Shown here piece by piece: positions 38,251-46,920 of a stretch of 64,000 bases of DNA (the first letter of the stretch is position 1; the number at the start of each line of letters is the position of its first letter). Source of the DNA: Rhodobacteraceae bacterium WFHF2C18 (lineage in GTDB: Bacteria > Pseudomonadota > Alphaproteobacteria > Rhodobacterales > Rhodobacteraceae). A model generated the notes under the pieces. It did no database searches. It was not told where the DNA came from and was given only the letters and a program-made list of their open reading frames with translations. Location: the NCBI GenBank assembly GCA_002166865.1, contig NHTQ01000003.1, positions 1 to 64,000 of the forward strand, read 5' to 3'. The translations under genes were made by a program, and so were the position numbers.

Positions 38251-38991
38251 ATGTCGGACACGAAGATCAGGCTTTATGTAGATCACCCCCTGGGGGCAGG
38301 GCAAACCATTCCTCTGGGGCGCGATCAGGCGCATTACCTGTTCGGGGTGATGCGCCAGCGGCTTGGCGATGCCGTCCTGGTGTTCAACGGCCGCGACGGC
38401 GAATGGCGCGCCGAGGTGACCGAGGCCGGCAAGCGGGCCGGCTGCCTGCGCGCGACAGAGCGGACGCGCCCGCAGCGCATGCCGCCCGACCTCTGGCTGC
38501 TTTTCGCCCCGATCAAGAAGGCGCGCACCGATTTCATCGTCGAGAAGGCGGCCGAGATGGGCGCGGCGCGCATCCTGCCCGTGCGGACGGATTTCACCAA
38601 TGCCGAGCGGGTGCGCCGCGACCGGTTGCAGGCCCATGCGGTGGAGGCGGCCGAGCAGTGCGGCGGCACCTTCGTCCCCGAGGTGGTCGAGATGCAGACG
38701 CTCGGCCGCCTTCTGGATGCCTGGCCCAAAGACCGCAACCTCATGTTCTGCGACGAGCTGCTGGCGGAAGAGGCCGGCGCCGGGGGCCTGCCCGGTGACG
38801 CCTCCGCCGGCACGGGCCCCTGGGCCATCCTGATCGGTCCCGAGGGCGGCTTTTCCGGGGCCGAGCGGGCCCGCCTGCGATCCCTGCCCTTTGCGCATCC
38901 GGTCGCGCTTGGCCCGCGGGTGCTGCGCGCCGATACCGCGGCCGTCGCCGCCCTGACCCTCTGGCAGTTGGCCCTGGGGGATTGGCGGTGA
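38251..38991 (+). CDS. rsmE: 16S rRNA (uracil-1498-N3)-methyltransferase
   Basis: SPOUT-class methyltransferase acting on U1498 of 16S rRNA. The 246-residue protein begins MSDTKIRLYVDHPLGAGQ with a PUA-like domain. Then come PIKKARTDFIVEKAAEMGA and the trefoil-knot SAM site L-I-G-P-E-G-G-F-S and L-G-P-R-V-L-R-A-D-T-A. All expected motifs are intact. Confidence 0.96.
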   Translation: MSDTKIRLYVDHPLGAGQTIPLGRDQAHYLFGVMRQRLGDAVLVFNGRDGEWRAEVTEAGKRAGCLRATERTRPQRMPPDLWLLFAPIKKARTDFIVEKAAEMGAARILPVRTDFTNAERVRRDRLQAHAVEAAEQCGGTFVPEVVEMQTLGRLLDAWPKDRNLMFCDELLAEEAGAGGLPGDASAGTGPWAILIGPEGGFSGAERARLRSLPFAHPVALGPRVLRADTAAVAALTLWQLALGDWR

Positions 38992-39497
38992 GCTTCGTCC
39001 GGCCGGAGGCGCGCGCGGCCCTGTGGCGCTGGCGCGAGGTCCTGACCGCCCTGAGCGTTCTGGCCCTGGGCCTGTGGTGGGCCCTGGCGACCGGCGGGAT
39101 CCTGCGCTGGCTGGGATACGCGCTGATCGCGATCGCCCTGGTTCTGCTTGCGGCCGGGACGCAGCGGGTGCGCTTTCGCGTGGCCCGGCAAGGGCCCGGC
39201 GCGGTGCGGGTGGACGAGGGCCAGGTCGCCTATTTCGGCCCCTTGACCGGGGGCGCGGTGGCGTTGTCCGAACTCAGCGAGCTGTCCCTCGATCCGCGCG
39301 GCACGCCGCACTGGGTGCTTCGCCAGCCGGGACAGCCGGATCTGCACATCCCGTTGACGGCAGACGGGGCCGACGACCTTTTCGACGCCTTCGCGAGCCT
39401 GCCGGGAATCCGGACCGAGCGGATGCTGGCACAGATGCGCCGGCACCCCGATCACCCGGTCGTGATCTGGCAGGCGCCGCGCAGGCGGCTGCATTGA
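38988..39497 (+). CDS. Hypothetical membrane protein, two N-terminal helices
   Basis: 169 residues when started at GTG 38988, which overlaps the rsmE stop (GTGA). Two hydrophobic segments (about 16-36 and 39-56) are followed by a soluble beta-rich domain with VRVDEGQVAYFGPLTGG and LSELSELSLDPRGTPHWVL. The arrangement recalls short bacterial PH-like membrane proteins. It is co-translated with rsmE and 64 bp before gshA. Function unknown. Confidence 0.7.
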   Translation: MSFVRPEARAALWRWREVLTALSVLALGLWWALATGGILRWLGYALIAIALVLLAAGTQRVRFRVARQGPGAVRVDEGQVAYFGPLTGGAVALSELSELSLDPRGTPHWVLRQPGQPDLHIPLTADGADDLFDAFASLPGIRTERMLAQMRRHPDHPVVIWQAPRRRLH

Positions 39498-39561
39498 CAC
39501 TCCCGCCGTTTGCGGACACTTCTGGCATTCGTCAGCGCGTGGCAAGGCAGGAGGCGCCCCC

Positions 39562-40932
39562 ATGTCCATTCCCCAGTCCGGAGGCGGGCCGGTCGAGAAC
39601 TTCGCCCAATTGGCGGAATATCTTGAACGCGGCTGCAAGCCCAAGGACCAATGGCGCATCGGCACCGAACACGAGAAGTTCGGCTATTGCCGCGAGACGC
39701 ATCGGCCCATTCCCTACGAGGGTGAGCGCAGCGTTCTGGCGGTGCTGGAAGGGCTGCGCGACCTGCACGGCTGGGCGCCGCTGGAAGAGGGCGGCAAGCT
39801 CATCGGGCTGGAAAAGGACGGGGCCAACGTCAGCCTGGAACCGGGCGGGCAACTGGAACTCAGCGGCGCGCCGCTGGAGAACATTCACGAAACCTGCGAC
39901 GAGGTGAACGCGCACCTGGCCGACGTGAAGGACATCGCCGACAGGGTCGGCGTGGATTTCATCGGGCTGGGCGCCGCGCCCGAGTGGCGCCACGAGGACA
40001 TGCCGCGCATGCCCAAGGGCCGCTACAAGTTGATGACCGACTACATGGACCGGGTGGGCACCCTGGGAAAGGCGATGATGTATCGCACCTGTACCGTGCA
40101 GGTGAACCTCGACTTCGGGTCCGAGGCGGACATGATCAAGAAGCTGCGCGTGGGCCTGGCGCTGCAGCCCGTCGCGACCGCGCTTTTCGCCAATTCCCCG
40201 TTCTTCGAGGGCAAGCCGACAGGTTACAAGTCCTGGCGTAGCCGGGTCTGGCGCGACCTGGACGCCGACCGCACGGGCATGCTGCCCTTCGTGTTCGAGG
40301 ACGGTTTCGGCTTCGAGGCCTGGGTGGATTACGCCCTGGACGTACCGATGTATTTCGTTCACCGAGACGGCGTGTACATCGACGCCCTGGGCCAGTCGTT
40401 CCGGGATTTCCTGGCCGGCCGGCTGCCCGCCCTGCCGGGCGAGACGCCGACGCTGAGCGACTGGGCCGACCACCTGACCACGATCTTTCCCGAGGCGCGC
40501 ATCAAGAGCTTCATGGAGATGCGCGGCGCGGACGGCGGACCGTGGCGGCGTCTCTGCGCCCTGCCCGCCCTTTGGGTGGGCCTGCTTTACGAGCAGAGCG
40601 CCCTGGATGCGGCCTGGGATCTGGTGAAGGACTGGGACGCGCCCACGCGCGAGGCATGGCGCGTTGCGGCGGCCGAAGAAGCGCTGCAGGCCGAGGTCAA
40701 CGGGCTGCGCATGTCCGATCTGGCGCGGCAGGTGCTGGACATCTCCGAGGCCGGGCTCAAGGCGCGCGGCCGCGAGGGCGGCGGCGGCATGATTCCCGAC
40801 GAGACGCATTTCCTCAATACGCTCAGGGAAAGCGTCGAAAGCGGCCAGGTGCCGGCCGACGAATTGCTGGAGAAATACTACGGAGAATGGAACGGCGATC
40901 TGAGCCGGATCTACGCCGAGTATTCCTACTGA
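39562..40932 (+). CDS. gshA: Glutamate-cysteine ligase, plant/alphaproteobacterial type
   Basis: First step of glutathione synthesis (ATP-dependent joining of glutamate and cysteine). The 456 residues match the GCS2-like class: W-R-I-G-T-E-H-E-K-F-G near the start, G-A-N-V-S-L-E-P-G-G-Q-L-E-L-S-G, M-M-Y-R-T-C-T-V-Q-V-N-L-D and E-M-R-G-A-D-G-G-P. A GGAGG ribosome site precedes the ATG. It fits the presence of glutathione-dependent enzymes in this window (glutathionyl-hydroquinone reductase, glutathione peroxidase). Confidence 0.96.
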   Translation: MSIPQSGGGPVENFAQLAEYLERGCKPKDQWRIGTEHEKFGYCRETHRPIPYEGERSVLAVLEGLRDLHGWAPLEEGGKLIGLEKDGANVSLEPGGQLELSGAPLENIHETCDEVNAHLADVKDIADRVGVDFIGLGAAPEWRHEDMPRMPKGRYKLMTDYMDRVGTLGKAMMYRTCTVQVNLDFGSEADMIKKLRVGLALQPVATALFANSPFFEGKPTGYKSWRSRVWRDLDADRTGMLPFVFEDGFGFEAWVDYALDVPMYFVHRDGVYIDALGQSFRDFLAGRLPALPGETPTLSDWADHLTTIFPEARIKSFMEMRGADGGPWRRLCALPALWVGLLYEQSALDAAWDLVKDWDAPTREAWRVAAAEEALQAEVNGLRMSDLARQVLDISEAGLKARGREGGGGMIPDETHFLNTLRESVESGQVPADELLEKYYGEWNGDLSRIYAEYSY

Positions 40933-40937
40933 CCGCG

Positions 40938-40961
40938 CGCCGGCCCCGCACCGGGCCGGCG
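40938..40961. terminator. Hairpin between convergent gshA and plsY
   Basis: A perfect 9-bp stem (40938-40946 with 40953-40961) with a 6-nt loop in the 55-bp gap between the two stop codons. No T-run on either side. Probably a bidirectional 3' end structure. Confidence 0.55.
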
Positions 40962-40987
40962 GGCATGTCCCCGATGCCCGGATCCTG

Positions 40988-41593
40988 TCATTTCTGGCCG
41001 ATCCTGGGCTCCGTGCCGGCGCGCAGCCGGACGATGTTTTCGCGGTGCCGCCAGAACACCAGCAGCGTCAGCACCGCGCCAAGCAGGAAGGTGTCGTCGA
41101 TTCCCAGCACCAACATCCAGAAGGTCGACAGCGCCGCGGCCATGATCGCCGAGAGCGAGGAGATACGGCCGATCGCGGCGGTCACCGCCCAGGTCAGGCA
41201 GCACAAAAGCCCCACCTGCCAGACAAGCGCCAGCATGAGCCCCAGGAAGGTGGCCACGCCCTTGCCGCCCTTGAACGACAGCCAGACCGGGTAGCAATGG
41301 CCGAGGAAGGCCGTGAGCGCCGCGAGCTGGGCCGCGCCCTCGCCGGCGAAGGCCCGCGCCAGAAGAACCGCCGCCGCCCCCTTGCCCGCGTCCAGGAGCA
41401 GCGTGGCGGCGGCCGCGCCCTTGTTGCCGGTGCGCAGCACGTTGGTCGCCCCGATGTTGCCCGATCCGATCTGGCGCAGATTGCCCAGCCCCATGAGCTT
41501 GCTCAGCAGGAGACCGAAGGGAATCGCGCCGAGCAGATAGCCGATCACGGCCCAGAGGATCAGGATGCTGTTGGCACTGTCGATAACGGGCAT
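40988..41593 (-). CDS. plsY: Acyl-phosphate:glycerol-3-phosphate acyltransferase PlsY
   Basis: Integral membrane enzyme making lysophosphatidate from acyl-phosphate. The 201 residues have five or so helices and the conserved loops G-S-G-N-I-G-A-T-N, the central G-H-C-Y-P-V-W-L-S-F-K-G-G-K-G-V-A-T and the late H-R-E-N-I-x-R-L. Its start overlaps the pyrC' stop by one base (TGATG), linking phospholipid and pyrimidine genes in one transcript, as in other alphaproteobacteria. Confidence 0.96.
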   Translation of the reverse strand: MPVIDSANSILILWAVIGYLLGAIPFGLLLSKLMGLGNLRQIGSGNIGATNVLRTGNKGAAAATLLLDAGKGAAAVLLARAFAGEGAAQLAALTAFLGHCYPVWLSFKGGKGVATFLGLMLALVWQVGLLCCLTWAVTAAIGRISSLSAIMAAALSTFWMLVLGIDDTFLLGAVLTLLVFWRHRENIVRLRAGTEPRIGQK

Positions 41594-42912
41594 CAGGGGG
41601 CCTCGAACACGGGGTTGCCGGCGACGTAGCTTGCGCGCACCTTACCCTGCAGCCGCTGACCGTCAAACGGCGTGTTCTTCGATTTCGAGCGCAGCGTCGC
41701 GCGGTCGAGCACGAAGGGCGCATCGGGATCGAAAAGCACCAGGTCGGCCGGGGCGCCCGCGGCCAGCCGGCCGGCCTCCAGCCCAAGGCGGCGCGCGGGA
41801 TTGAGCGCCATGGCCCGAAACAGCCCCGGCAGGTCCATCTCCTGCGCATGATAGAGCCGCAGCGCCGCCGGCAGCAGCGTCTCCAGCGCCACCGCGCCGC
41901 TGGCCGCCTCCTCGAAGGGCAGGCGCTTGGACTCCACGTCCTGCGGGGTGTGCATCGAGCAAAGCATATCGATCAGGCCCTCGCGAAGCGCGGCAACCAC
42001 CGCCTGCCGGTCCTCCTCGGCCCGCAGGGGCGGCTTGAGCTTGAAGAAGGTCCGATAGTCGGCCACGTCGAACTCGTTGAGCGTGACGTGATGGATCGAG
42101 GTGCCGGCCGTGATGTCCAGCCCGTTGCGCTTGGCCCGTTGCAGCGGCGGCAGGGCGCGGGCCGTGGTGATCTGGTCGGCATGGTAGCGCACGCCCGTCA
42201 TCTCGACCATGCCGATATCGCGGTCCAGCCCCATCCGCTCGGCCATGGGCGAGACACCGGGCAGGCCGCGCAGCGAGGCGAACTTGCCCGAGGTGGCGCA
42301 AGCCCCCGCCGACAGGACCGGCTCCTGGCAGTGGCCGATCACCAGCGCGCCGAGGCCCCGGGCATAGGCCAGGGCCCGCGCCAGAACCTTGGTATCGCGC
42401 ACGACGGTGTCGCAATCCGTGAAGGCCACGGCGCCGGCATCCAGCAGGAAGCCGATCTCGGTCATCTCCCGGCCCGCGCGCCCCTTGGTGAGCGCGGCCA
42501 TGGGCAGGACATTGACCGGCGCGGCCTCGCGCGCACGGCGGCTGACGAATTCCAGGGTCTCGGGGCTGTCGATGGCCGGCACGGTGTCGGGACGGGTGAC
42601 CATGGTCGTCACGCCGCCGGCGGCGGCGGCCAGGCCGGCCGAGCGATAGGATTCCTTGTGCCGCTCGCCCGGCTCGCAGACCTTGACGCCGATGTCCACG
42701 ATGCCGGGCGCCAGACAGTGCCCGCCGCAATCGACGCGCCGGGCGGCGTCCGGCAAAGCGCCACCCTGCCCCGTGGCCCGGATCACCCCGCCCTCGGCCA
42801 GCAGCCAGCCCGGCGCGTCGGTGTCCGCTTCGGGGTCGATCAGCCGGGCGTTGGTGAACAGGACCCGCCCCTGCGCAGGGGCGTCGGCCCGATGCGGTTC
42901 GTCACTTGCCAT
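41593..42912 (-). CDS. pyrC': Dihydroorotase-like subunit (PyrC'), metal ligands missing
   Basis: 439 residues of the amidohydrolase fold. The start at 42912 is set by an AAGGGGG site. The active dihydroorotase motif D-x-H-x-H-x-R-E-P-G reads DIGVKVCEPG (73-82), so both first metal His are replaced (Gly75, Lys77) and the substrate Arg by Cys. The late catalytic D-H-A-P-H region reads S-M-H-T-P-Q. It should be inactive. In Pseudomonas an inactive PyrC' is a structural partner of PyrB in the ATCase complex, and pyrB lies in this same operon. A true PyrC is expected elsewhere. Confidence 0.9.
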   Translation of the reverse strand: MASDEPHRADAPAQGRVLFTNARLIDPEADTDAPGWLLAEGGVIRATGQGGALPDAARRVDCGGHCLAPGIVDIGVKVCEPGERHKESYRSAGLAAAAGGVTTMVTRPDTVPAIDSPETLEFVSRRAREAAPVNVLPMAALTKGRAGREMTEIGFLLDAGAVAFTDCDTVVRDTKVLARALAYARGLGALVIGHCQEPVLSAGACATSGKFASLRGLPGVSPMAERMGLDRDIGMVEMTGVRYHADQITTARALPPLQRAKRNGLDITAGTSIHHVTLNEFDVADYRTFFKLKPPLRAEEDRQAVVAALREGLIDMLCSMHTPQDVESKRLPFEEAASGAVALETLLPAALRLYHAQEMDLPGLFRAMALNPARRLGLEAGRLAAGAPADLVLFDPDAPFVLDRATLRSKSKNTPFDGQRLQGKVRASYVAGNPVFEAP

Positions 42913-43483
42913 TCTCGTCCCCCTTCTGATCGGCGGCATCTTCATGTTCGGGGGAAACCCGCTTCTCGTAGCGGCCGACGACGACGAAGACCGCCGCGCT
43001 GACCAGCAGGATCAGATGCGTGGCGCCCAGCACCAGCAGGTCGTAGGGATCGCCGGGATCCCCGGCCAGCACTTCGTGGACCAGATGGATCCCGGTGATG
43101 ATGACCAGGGTCGCGGCGATGCGCGTCTTCACCGGCTGGAACTCGTCGCTGTAGATGAACAGCCCGTCCCGCCGCAACCCGCGCCGGGTGGCGGCGAAAT
43201 AGGCATTGTAGGCGGACACCATGACCATCACGATCAGGTTGGCGATGAACACCATGTCCAGAAGGTCCAGCACCAGCAGGATCGTCTTGTCGCGGTCCAG
43301 GAAATCCAGGGTGTAGACGGCCTCGCCCAGGGCGTAGAAGAAACTGACGGTGAGCACCAGGAGCGCGAGCATCAGCCCGAAGAACAGCGGCAGCTGAAGG
43401 ACGTGGATGCTCAGCACCGCCCGCCGCAACACCCGCTCGGCCCGCGGTCTTTGATCTGCGGGGGCGTCCGTCTTGTCGCTCAT
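42902..43483 (-). CDS. UPF0114 (YqhA-like) membrane protein
   Basis: 193 residues with three or four hydrophobic helices. The core L-D-L-L-D-M-V-F-I-A-N-L-I-V-M-V followed by a Y-N-A-Y-F segment and G-I-H-L-V-H is typical of UPF0114/YqhA. The family is uncharacterised. It overlaps pyrC' by 11 bp and the upstream PH-like gene by 4 bp, so it is tightly built into the pyrimidine operon. Confidence 0.82.
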   Translation of the reverse strand: MSDKTDAPADQRPRAERVLRRAVLSIHVLQLPLFFGLMLALLVLTVSFFYALGEAVYTLDFLDRDKTILLVLDLLDMVFIANLIVMVMVSAYNAYFAATRRGLRRDGLFIYSDEFQPVKTRIAATLVIITGIHLVHEVLAGDPGDPYDLLVLGATHLILLVSAAVFVVVGRYEKRVSPEHEDAADQKGDENGK

Positions 43484-43911
43484 CCTCGACCTCCGGCAAT
43501 GGCGCGTTCAATTCGCTGCCTGGTGGCATCGCGGTCGGCCTGATATTTCAGCAGGTGCTTGTCGCCGCCGCGGGTAATCACCTGGACGGCGCTGCCCAGG
43601 GTGCGGGTTCTCTCGATATCGCTGAGGTGCACCGACCGCCCGTCCGGGCCCAGCAAGCGCCGGTTCGTCAGGTCCCAGCGGGCCTCGGCCTCTTCCGAGG
43701 CCAGATAGAAGGCACGCACCGCGACCGCCGCAAGGCCGCCGATGGCGCCTGTCCAGACATGGGGGTTGCCGATGGCCCACAGCACCCCCATCCCCAGGGC
43801 CATGGCCAGCGCCGCAAGCCAGGCGTGATCGCGCCAGTACGTCCGCCGGTCGGCGGGAAAGGAGACCAGGAGCCGCTCGCCCTCGCCCAGGGGAACCTCA
43901 GGCCCGCTCAT
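43480..43911 (-). CDS. Small membrane protein with bacterial PH-like domain
   Basis: 143 residues. Two hydrophobic segments (about 29-47 and 53-68) are followed by a C-terminal region with W-D-L-T-N-R-R-L-L, S-V-H-L-S-D-I-E-R-T and V-Q-V-I-T-R-G-G-D. This pattern resembles the membrane-associated bPH (YdbT-like) fold. 4-bp overlaps join it to both neighbours. No function can be assigned. Confidence 0.7.
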   Translation of the reverse strand: MSGPEVPLGEGERLLVSFPADRRTYWRDHAWLAALAMALGMGVLWAIGNPHVWTGAIGGLAAVAVRAFYLASEEAEARWDLTNRRLLGPDGRSVHLSDIERTRTLGSAVQVITRGGDKHLLKYQADRDATRQRIERAIAGGRG

Positions 43912-44450
43912 GCGAGGATCACCACGAGCAGGAGCCCGGCCAGCAGCAGGCCCGCCAGGGCCACAATCGCGGCGCGGCGGGCGCCGCGGGCCGCGCGCGT
44001 ATCCTCGGACGGGGCGGTGGCCACGCTTCCCTTGGCCGATTCCGACGGCAGGGGGCCGAAGCTGACCGGCTTGCGCCGCTCGTGGAACGTGGCGACATGG
44101 CGCAGGGGATGCCGCGGCGACAGGGCCTGGTCGGTGCCGCCGAAGGCGCGCGAGGTTACCACCATGACCGGCCCGCTCAGCGCCTCCAGGCGGCCGCGCA
44201 TGTCATCGAGTTCTTCGAACGGGATCCCCAAGCCCTCTTCGAGGTAGCCCGGAAGGCCCACGCCCTCCAGATCGGAGACGGGGAAAACCTCGACGTGGTC
44301 GGGATCAAGGTGCTCTGCACCCAGGGCCTCGCGCAGCGGCCAGGTGCCGTTACTGTTGGTGAAGCGGGCGATCTCGTGCTCGGGGAGGTCCACCTGGAAG
44401 ACCCGGACGACGCCGTGTTCGTTGGCCGGGACCTGGATTCGCGCGCTCAT
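43908..44450 (-). CDS. Conserved hypothetical protein with C-terminal membrane anchor
   Basis: 180 residues. The N-terminal part (about 1-110) is a soluble alpha/beta domain with [19 protein letters not shown] and the segment [13 protein letters not shown] disordered linker leads to one C-terminal hydrophobic helix (about 160-179), making it a tail-anchored protein. It starts inside the pyrB stop (4-bp overlap). I recall proteins like it beside pyrB in Rhodobacteraceae but know no function. Confidence 0.7.
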   Translation of the reverse strand: MSARIQVPANEHGVVRVFQVDLPEHEIARFTNSNGTWPLREALGAEHLDPDHVEVFPVSDLEGVGLPGYLEEGLGIPFEELDDMRGRLEALSGPVMVVTSRAFGGTDQALSPRHPLRHVATFHERRKPVSFGPLPSESAKGSVATAPSEDTRAARGARRAAIVALAGLLLAGLLLVVILA

Positions 44451-45397
44451 GCCATCACCTCTGCGGTCCGGGCGCGCAGGTTGCGGGCCAGCAGGTCCAT
44501 CGCGGCCATGCGCACGGCCACGCCCATTTCCACCTGTTCGCGGATGACGGAGCGGTTGATATCGTCGGCGATCTCGCCGTCGATCTCCACCCCGCGGTTC
44601 ATGGGGCCGGGATGCATGACGATGGCATCGTCGCGGGCCACGGCCAGCTTCTCGGCGTCCAGCCCGTAGCGGAAATAATACTCCCGCTCCGACGGCACGA
44701 AGCCGCCGTCCATCCGCTCGCGCTGCAGGCGGAGCATCATCACGACGTCAACGTCGCGCAGCCCCTCTTCCATGTCCTCGAAAACCTCGACGCCGAAATC
44801 GCCGATCCGCGCGGGCATCAGCGTGGGCGGCCCCACAAGGCGGACGCGGTTTTCCATCTTGCCCAGAAGCTGGATGTTGGACCGCGCCACGCGGCTGTGC
44901 GCGATATCGCCGCAGATCGCGATCGACAGGCGGTGCAATCGCCCCTTGGCGCGGCGGATGGTCAGGGCGTCCAGCAGGGCCTGGGTGGGGTGCTCGTGCC
45001 GGCCGTCGCCGGCGTTCAGCACCGCGCAGTTCACCTTCTGCGCGAGCAGATCGACGGCCCCTGACTGGGGATGGCGCACGACCAGAAGATCTGGATGCAT
45101 CGCGTTCAAGGTCATCGCCGTGTCGATCAGCGTCTCGCCTTTCTTGATGGAACTGGCCTGCATCGCCATGTTCATCACGTCCGCCCCCAGCCGCTGGCCG
45201 GCGATCTCGAAACTGGCCTGGGTGCGGGTGGAGCTTTCGAAGAACATGTTGATCTGGGTCAGGCCTGCCAGGGCCTCGGCGTGCTTCACCTCGCGGCGGT
45301 TCAGCGCGACGTAATGCTCGGCCAGATCCAGGATCGCGGTGATCTCGGCGGGGGCCAGGGGCTCGATCCCCAGAAGATGGGACTGTGTAAAGCTCAT
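44447..45397 (-). CDS. pyrB: Aspartate carbamoyltransferase catalytic subunit
   Basis: Committed step of pyrimidine synthesis. From 45397 ([14 protein letters not shown]) the protein has 316 residues. The carbamoyl-phosphate loop [12 protein letters not shown], the loop-80 region [11 protein letters not shown]-x-Q-A-L-L-D and the M-H-P-G-P-M-N-R-G segment are intact. No pyrI is present, consistent with the class-A ATCase that pairs PyrB with a dihydroorotase-like subunit. It heads the leftward operon. Confidence 0.96.
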   Translation of the reverse strand: MSFTQSHLLGIEPLAPAEITAILDLAEHYVALNRREVKHAEALAGLTQINMFFESSTRTQASFEIAGQRLGADVMNMAMQASSIKKGETLIDTAMTLNAMHPDLLVVRHPQSGAVDLLAQKVNCAVLNAGDGRHEHPTQALLDALTIRRAKGRLHRLSIAICGDIAHSRVARSNIQLLGKMENRVRLVGPPTLMPARIGDFGVEVFEDMEEGLRDVDVVMMLRLQRERMDGGFVPSEREYYFRYGLDAEKLAVARDDAIVMHPGPMNRGVEIDGEIADDINRSVIREQVEMGVAVRMAAMDLLARNLRARTAEVMA

Positions 45398-45514
45398 CCG
45401 CCGCTCCGTTCGTGATCCAGCCCGCTTATAGAAACCACGCGGCGGCGGGGCAAGGCGGGCGGGTGACGCATTGCCCGCTTTTCCCGCGGCGGGCGCCGGG
45501 ATAGCTTGTTCGGC

Positions 45515-46324
45515 ATGGAATCGGCGCTGGACCCGCACACCGCGAAAGCCCTGCTGGAATGGCAGATCGAACTCGGCGCGACCGAGGCCATCGGGGATGT
45601 GCCCGTGAACCGCTACGCCGATGCGCGGACCCCGGCAACGGCCGATGCGCCCCCGGCCCGGGAGCCCGCCCCCCGCGCCGGCGCCACGGCGGCCGCGCCG
45701 GCGCAGGACACGGAGGACGACCCCGTCACCGAGGCCCGGGCCGCCGCCGCCGCCGCCGGCGATCTGGCGGATCTGCGCACTGCGCTGGCCGCCTTCGACC
45801 GCTGCGATCTGAAGCGCGGGGCGCGCAACCTGGTCTTCGCCGACGGCAACGCCCAGGCCCGGGTGATGATCGTGGGCGAGGCGCCGGGCCGCGACGAGGA
45901 CATGCAGGGCAAACCGTTTGTCGGCCGGGCGGGCCGTTTGCTTGACCGCATGCTGGAGGCCATCGGCATGGCCCGCGATGCCGAAAGCGCCGAACACGCG
46001 GTCTACATCACCAACGTGCTGCCCTGGCGGCCGCCGCAGAACCGCGACCCCAAACCCGAGGAAATCGCCATGCTGCGCCCCTTCGTGCAGCGCCACGTCG
46101 AACTGGCGGCGCCGCGCCTGGTGGTGCTGATGGGCAACATCAGCTGCCAGGCCGGCCTGGGCCGGCGCGGCATCACCCGCCTGCGCGGGCAGTGGGCAGA
46201 GGCCTATGGGCGCCCGGCGCTGCCGATGTTCCACCCCGCCTACCTGCTGCGCAACCCCGGCGCCAAGCGCGAGGCCTGGGCAGACCTTCTGGAGTTGCAG
46301 GCGCGATTGAGAGAGGCCCCATGA
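45515..46324 (+). CDS. Uracil-DNA glycosylase, family-4-like without Fe-S cysteines
   Basis: 269 residues. An N-terminal Ala/Pro-rich low-complexity region (about 35-85) precedes the glycosylase domain, with motif [10 protein letters not shown] (121-129), G-K-P-F-V-G-R-A-G and the late motif [10 protein letters not shown]. Family 4 enzymes hold a 4Fe-4S cluster with four Cys; here only Cys97 is in a comparable place, NVxKC reads NVLPW, and the last Cys is Leu. It may belong to the cluster-free alphaproteobacterial class described for Bradyrhizobium BdiUng (from memory). ATG 45515 is preferred to TTG 45506. Confidence 0.85.
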   Translation: MESALDPHTAKALLEWQIELGATEAIGDVPVNRYADARTPATADAPPAREPAPRAGATAAAPAQDTEDDPVTEARAAAAAAGDLADLRTALAAFDRCDLKRGARNLVFADGNAQARVMIVGEAPGRDEDMQGKPFVGRAGRLLDRMLEAIGMARDAESAEHAVYITNVLPWRPPQNRDPKPEEIAMLRPFVQRHVELAAPRLVVLMGNISCQAGLGRRGITRLRGQWAEAYGRPALPMFHPAYLLRNPGAKREAWADLLELQARLREAP

Positions 46325-46920
46325 AAATCCTCGCCTTTTCCGACCTCCACCACTCCCGTCGGCGCGCCGAGGCGCTGGTCGCGGCCAGCACCGAGGCCGA
46401 CCTGGTGATCGGCGCCGGCGACTTCTGCAACATGCGCGAGGGCCTGGAGGAGGCCCTGAACCTTCTGTCGGGCCTCGCGGCGCCGATGGTGGCCGTGCCC
46501 GGCAATGCCGAAAGCGCCGCGGAACTGCGCGCCGCGGCGGGATCCGGCATGACGGTCCTGCACGGCGAGGGCACCACGGTGGCCGGCGTGGCGATCTTCG
46601 GGCTGGGTTACGGCGTGCCCCGGACGCCCTTCGGCGCCTGGTCGTGCGACCTGTCCGAAGACGAGGCCGAGCACATGCTCGCCGCCTGCACGGGGGCCGA
46701 CATCCTTGTCACCCATTCGCCACCGAAGGGCGTGGCCGACCGGACATCGCAGGGGCTGTCCGTCGGCTCGACAGCGATCCGCGATGCGACCGAACGGCTT
46801 CAGCCGCGGTTGGCGCTCTGTGGTCACGTGCATGACAGCTGGGGCGTGACCGGGCGGATCGGGGACAGCCGGGTCGTCAATCTGGGGCCCACGGCGAATT
46901 GGTTCGAGGTGAGCACGTGA
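46321..46920 (+). CDS. Metallophosphoesterase
   Basis: 199-residue calcineurin-like phosphoesterase. The di-metal motifs are F-S-D-L-H (6-10), G-A-G-D-F (about 32-36), P-G-N-A-E (the family G-N-H-D/E with His replaced by Ala), T-H-S-P-P and G-H-V-H-D. The His-to-Ala change in the GNHD motif removes the usual general acid but occurs in several members. It overlaps the glycosylase stop by 4 bp. Substrate unknown. Confidence 0.86.
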   Translation: MKILAFSDLHHSRRRAEALVAASTEADLVIGAGDFCNMREGLEEALNLLSGLAAPMVAVPGNAESAAELRAAAGSGMTVLHGEGTTVAGVAIFGLGYGVPRTPFGAWSCDLSEDEAEHMLAACTGADILVTHSPPKGVADRTSQGLSVGSTAIRDATERLQPRLALCGHVHDSWGVTGRIGDSRVVNLGPTANWFEVST

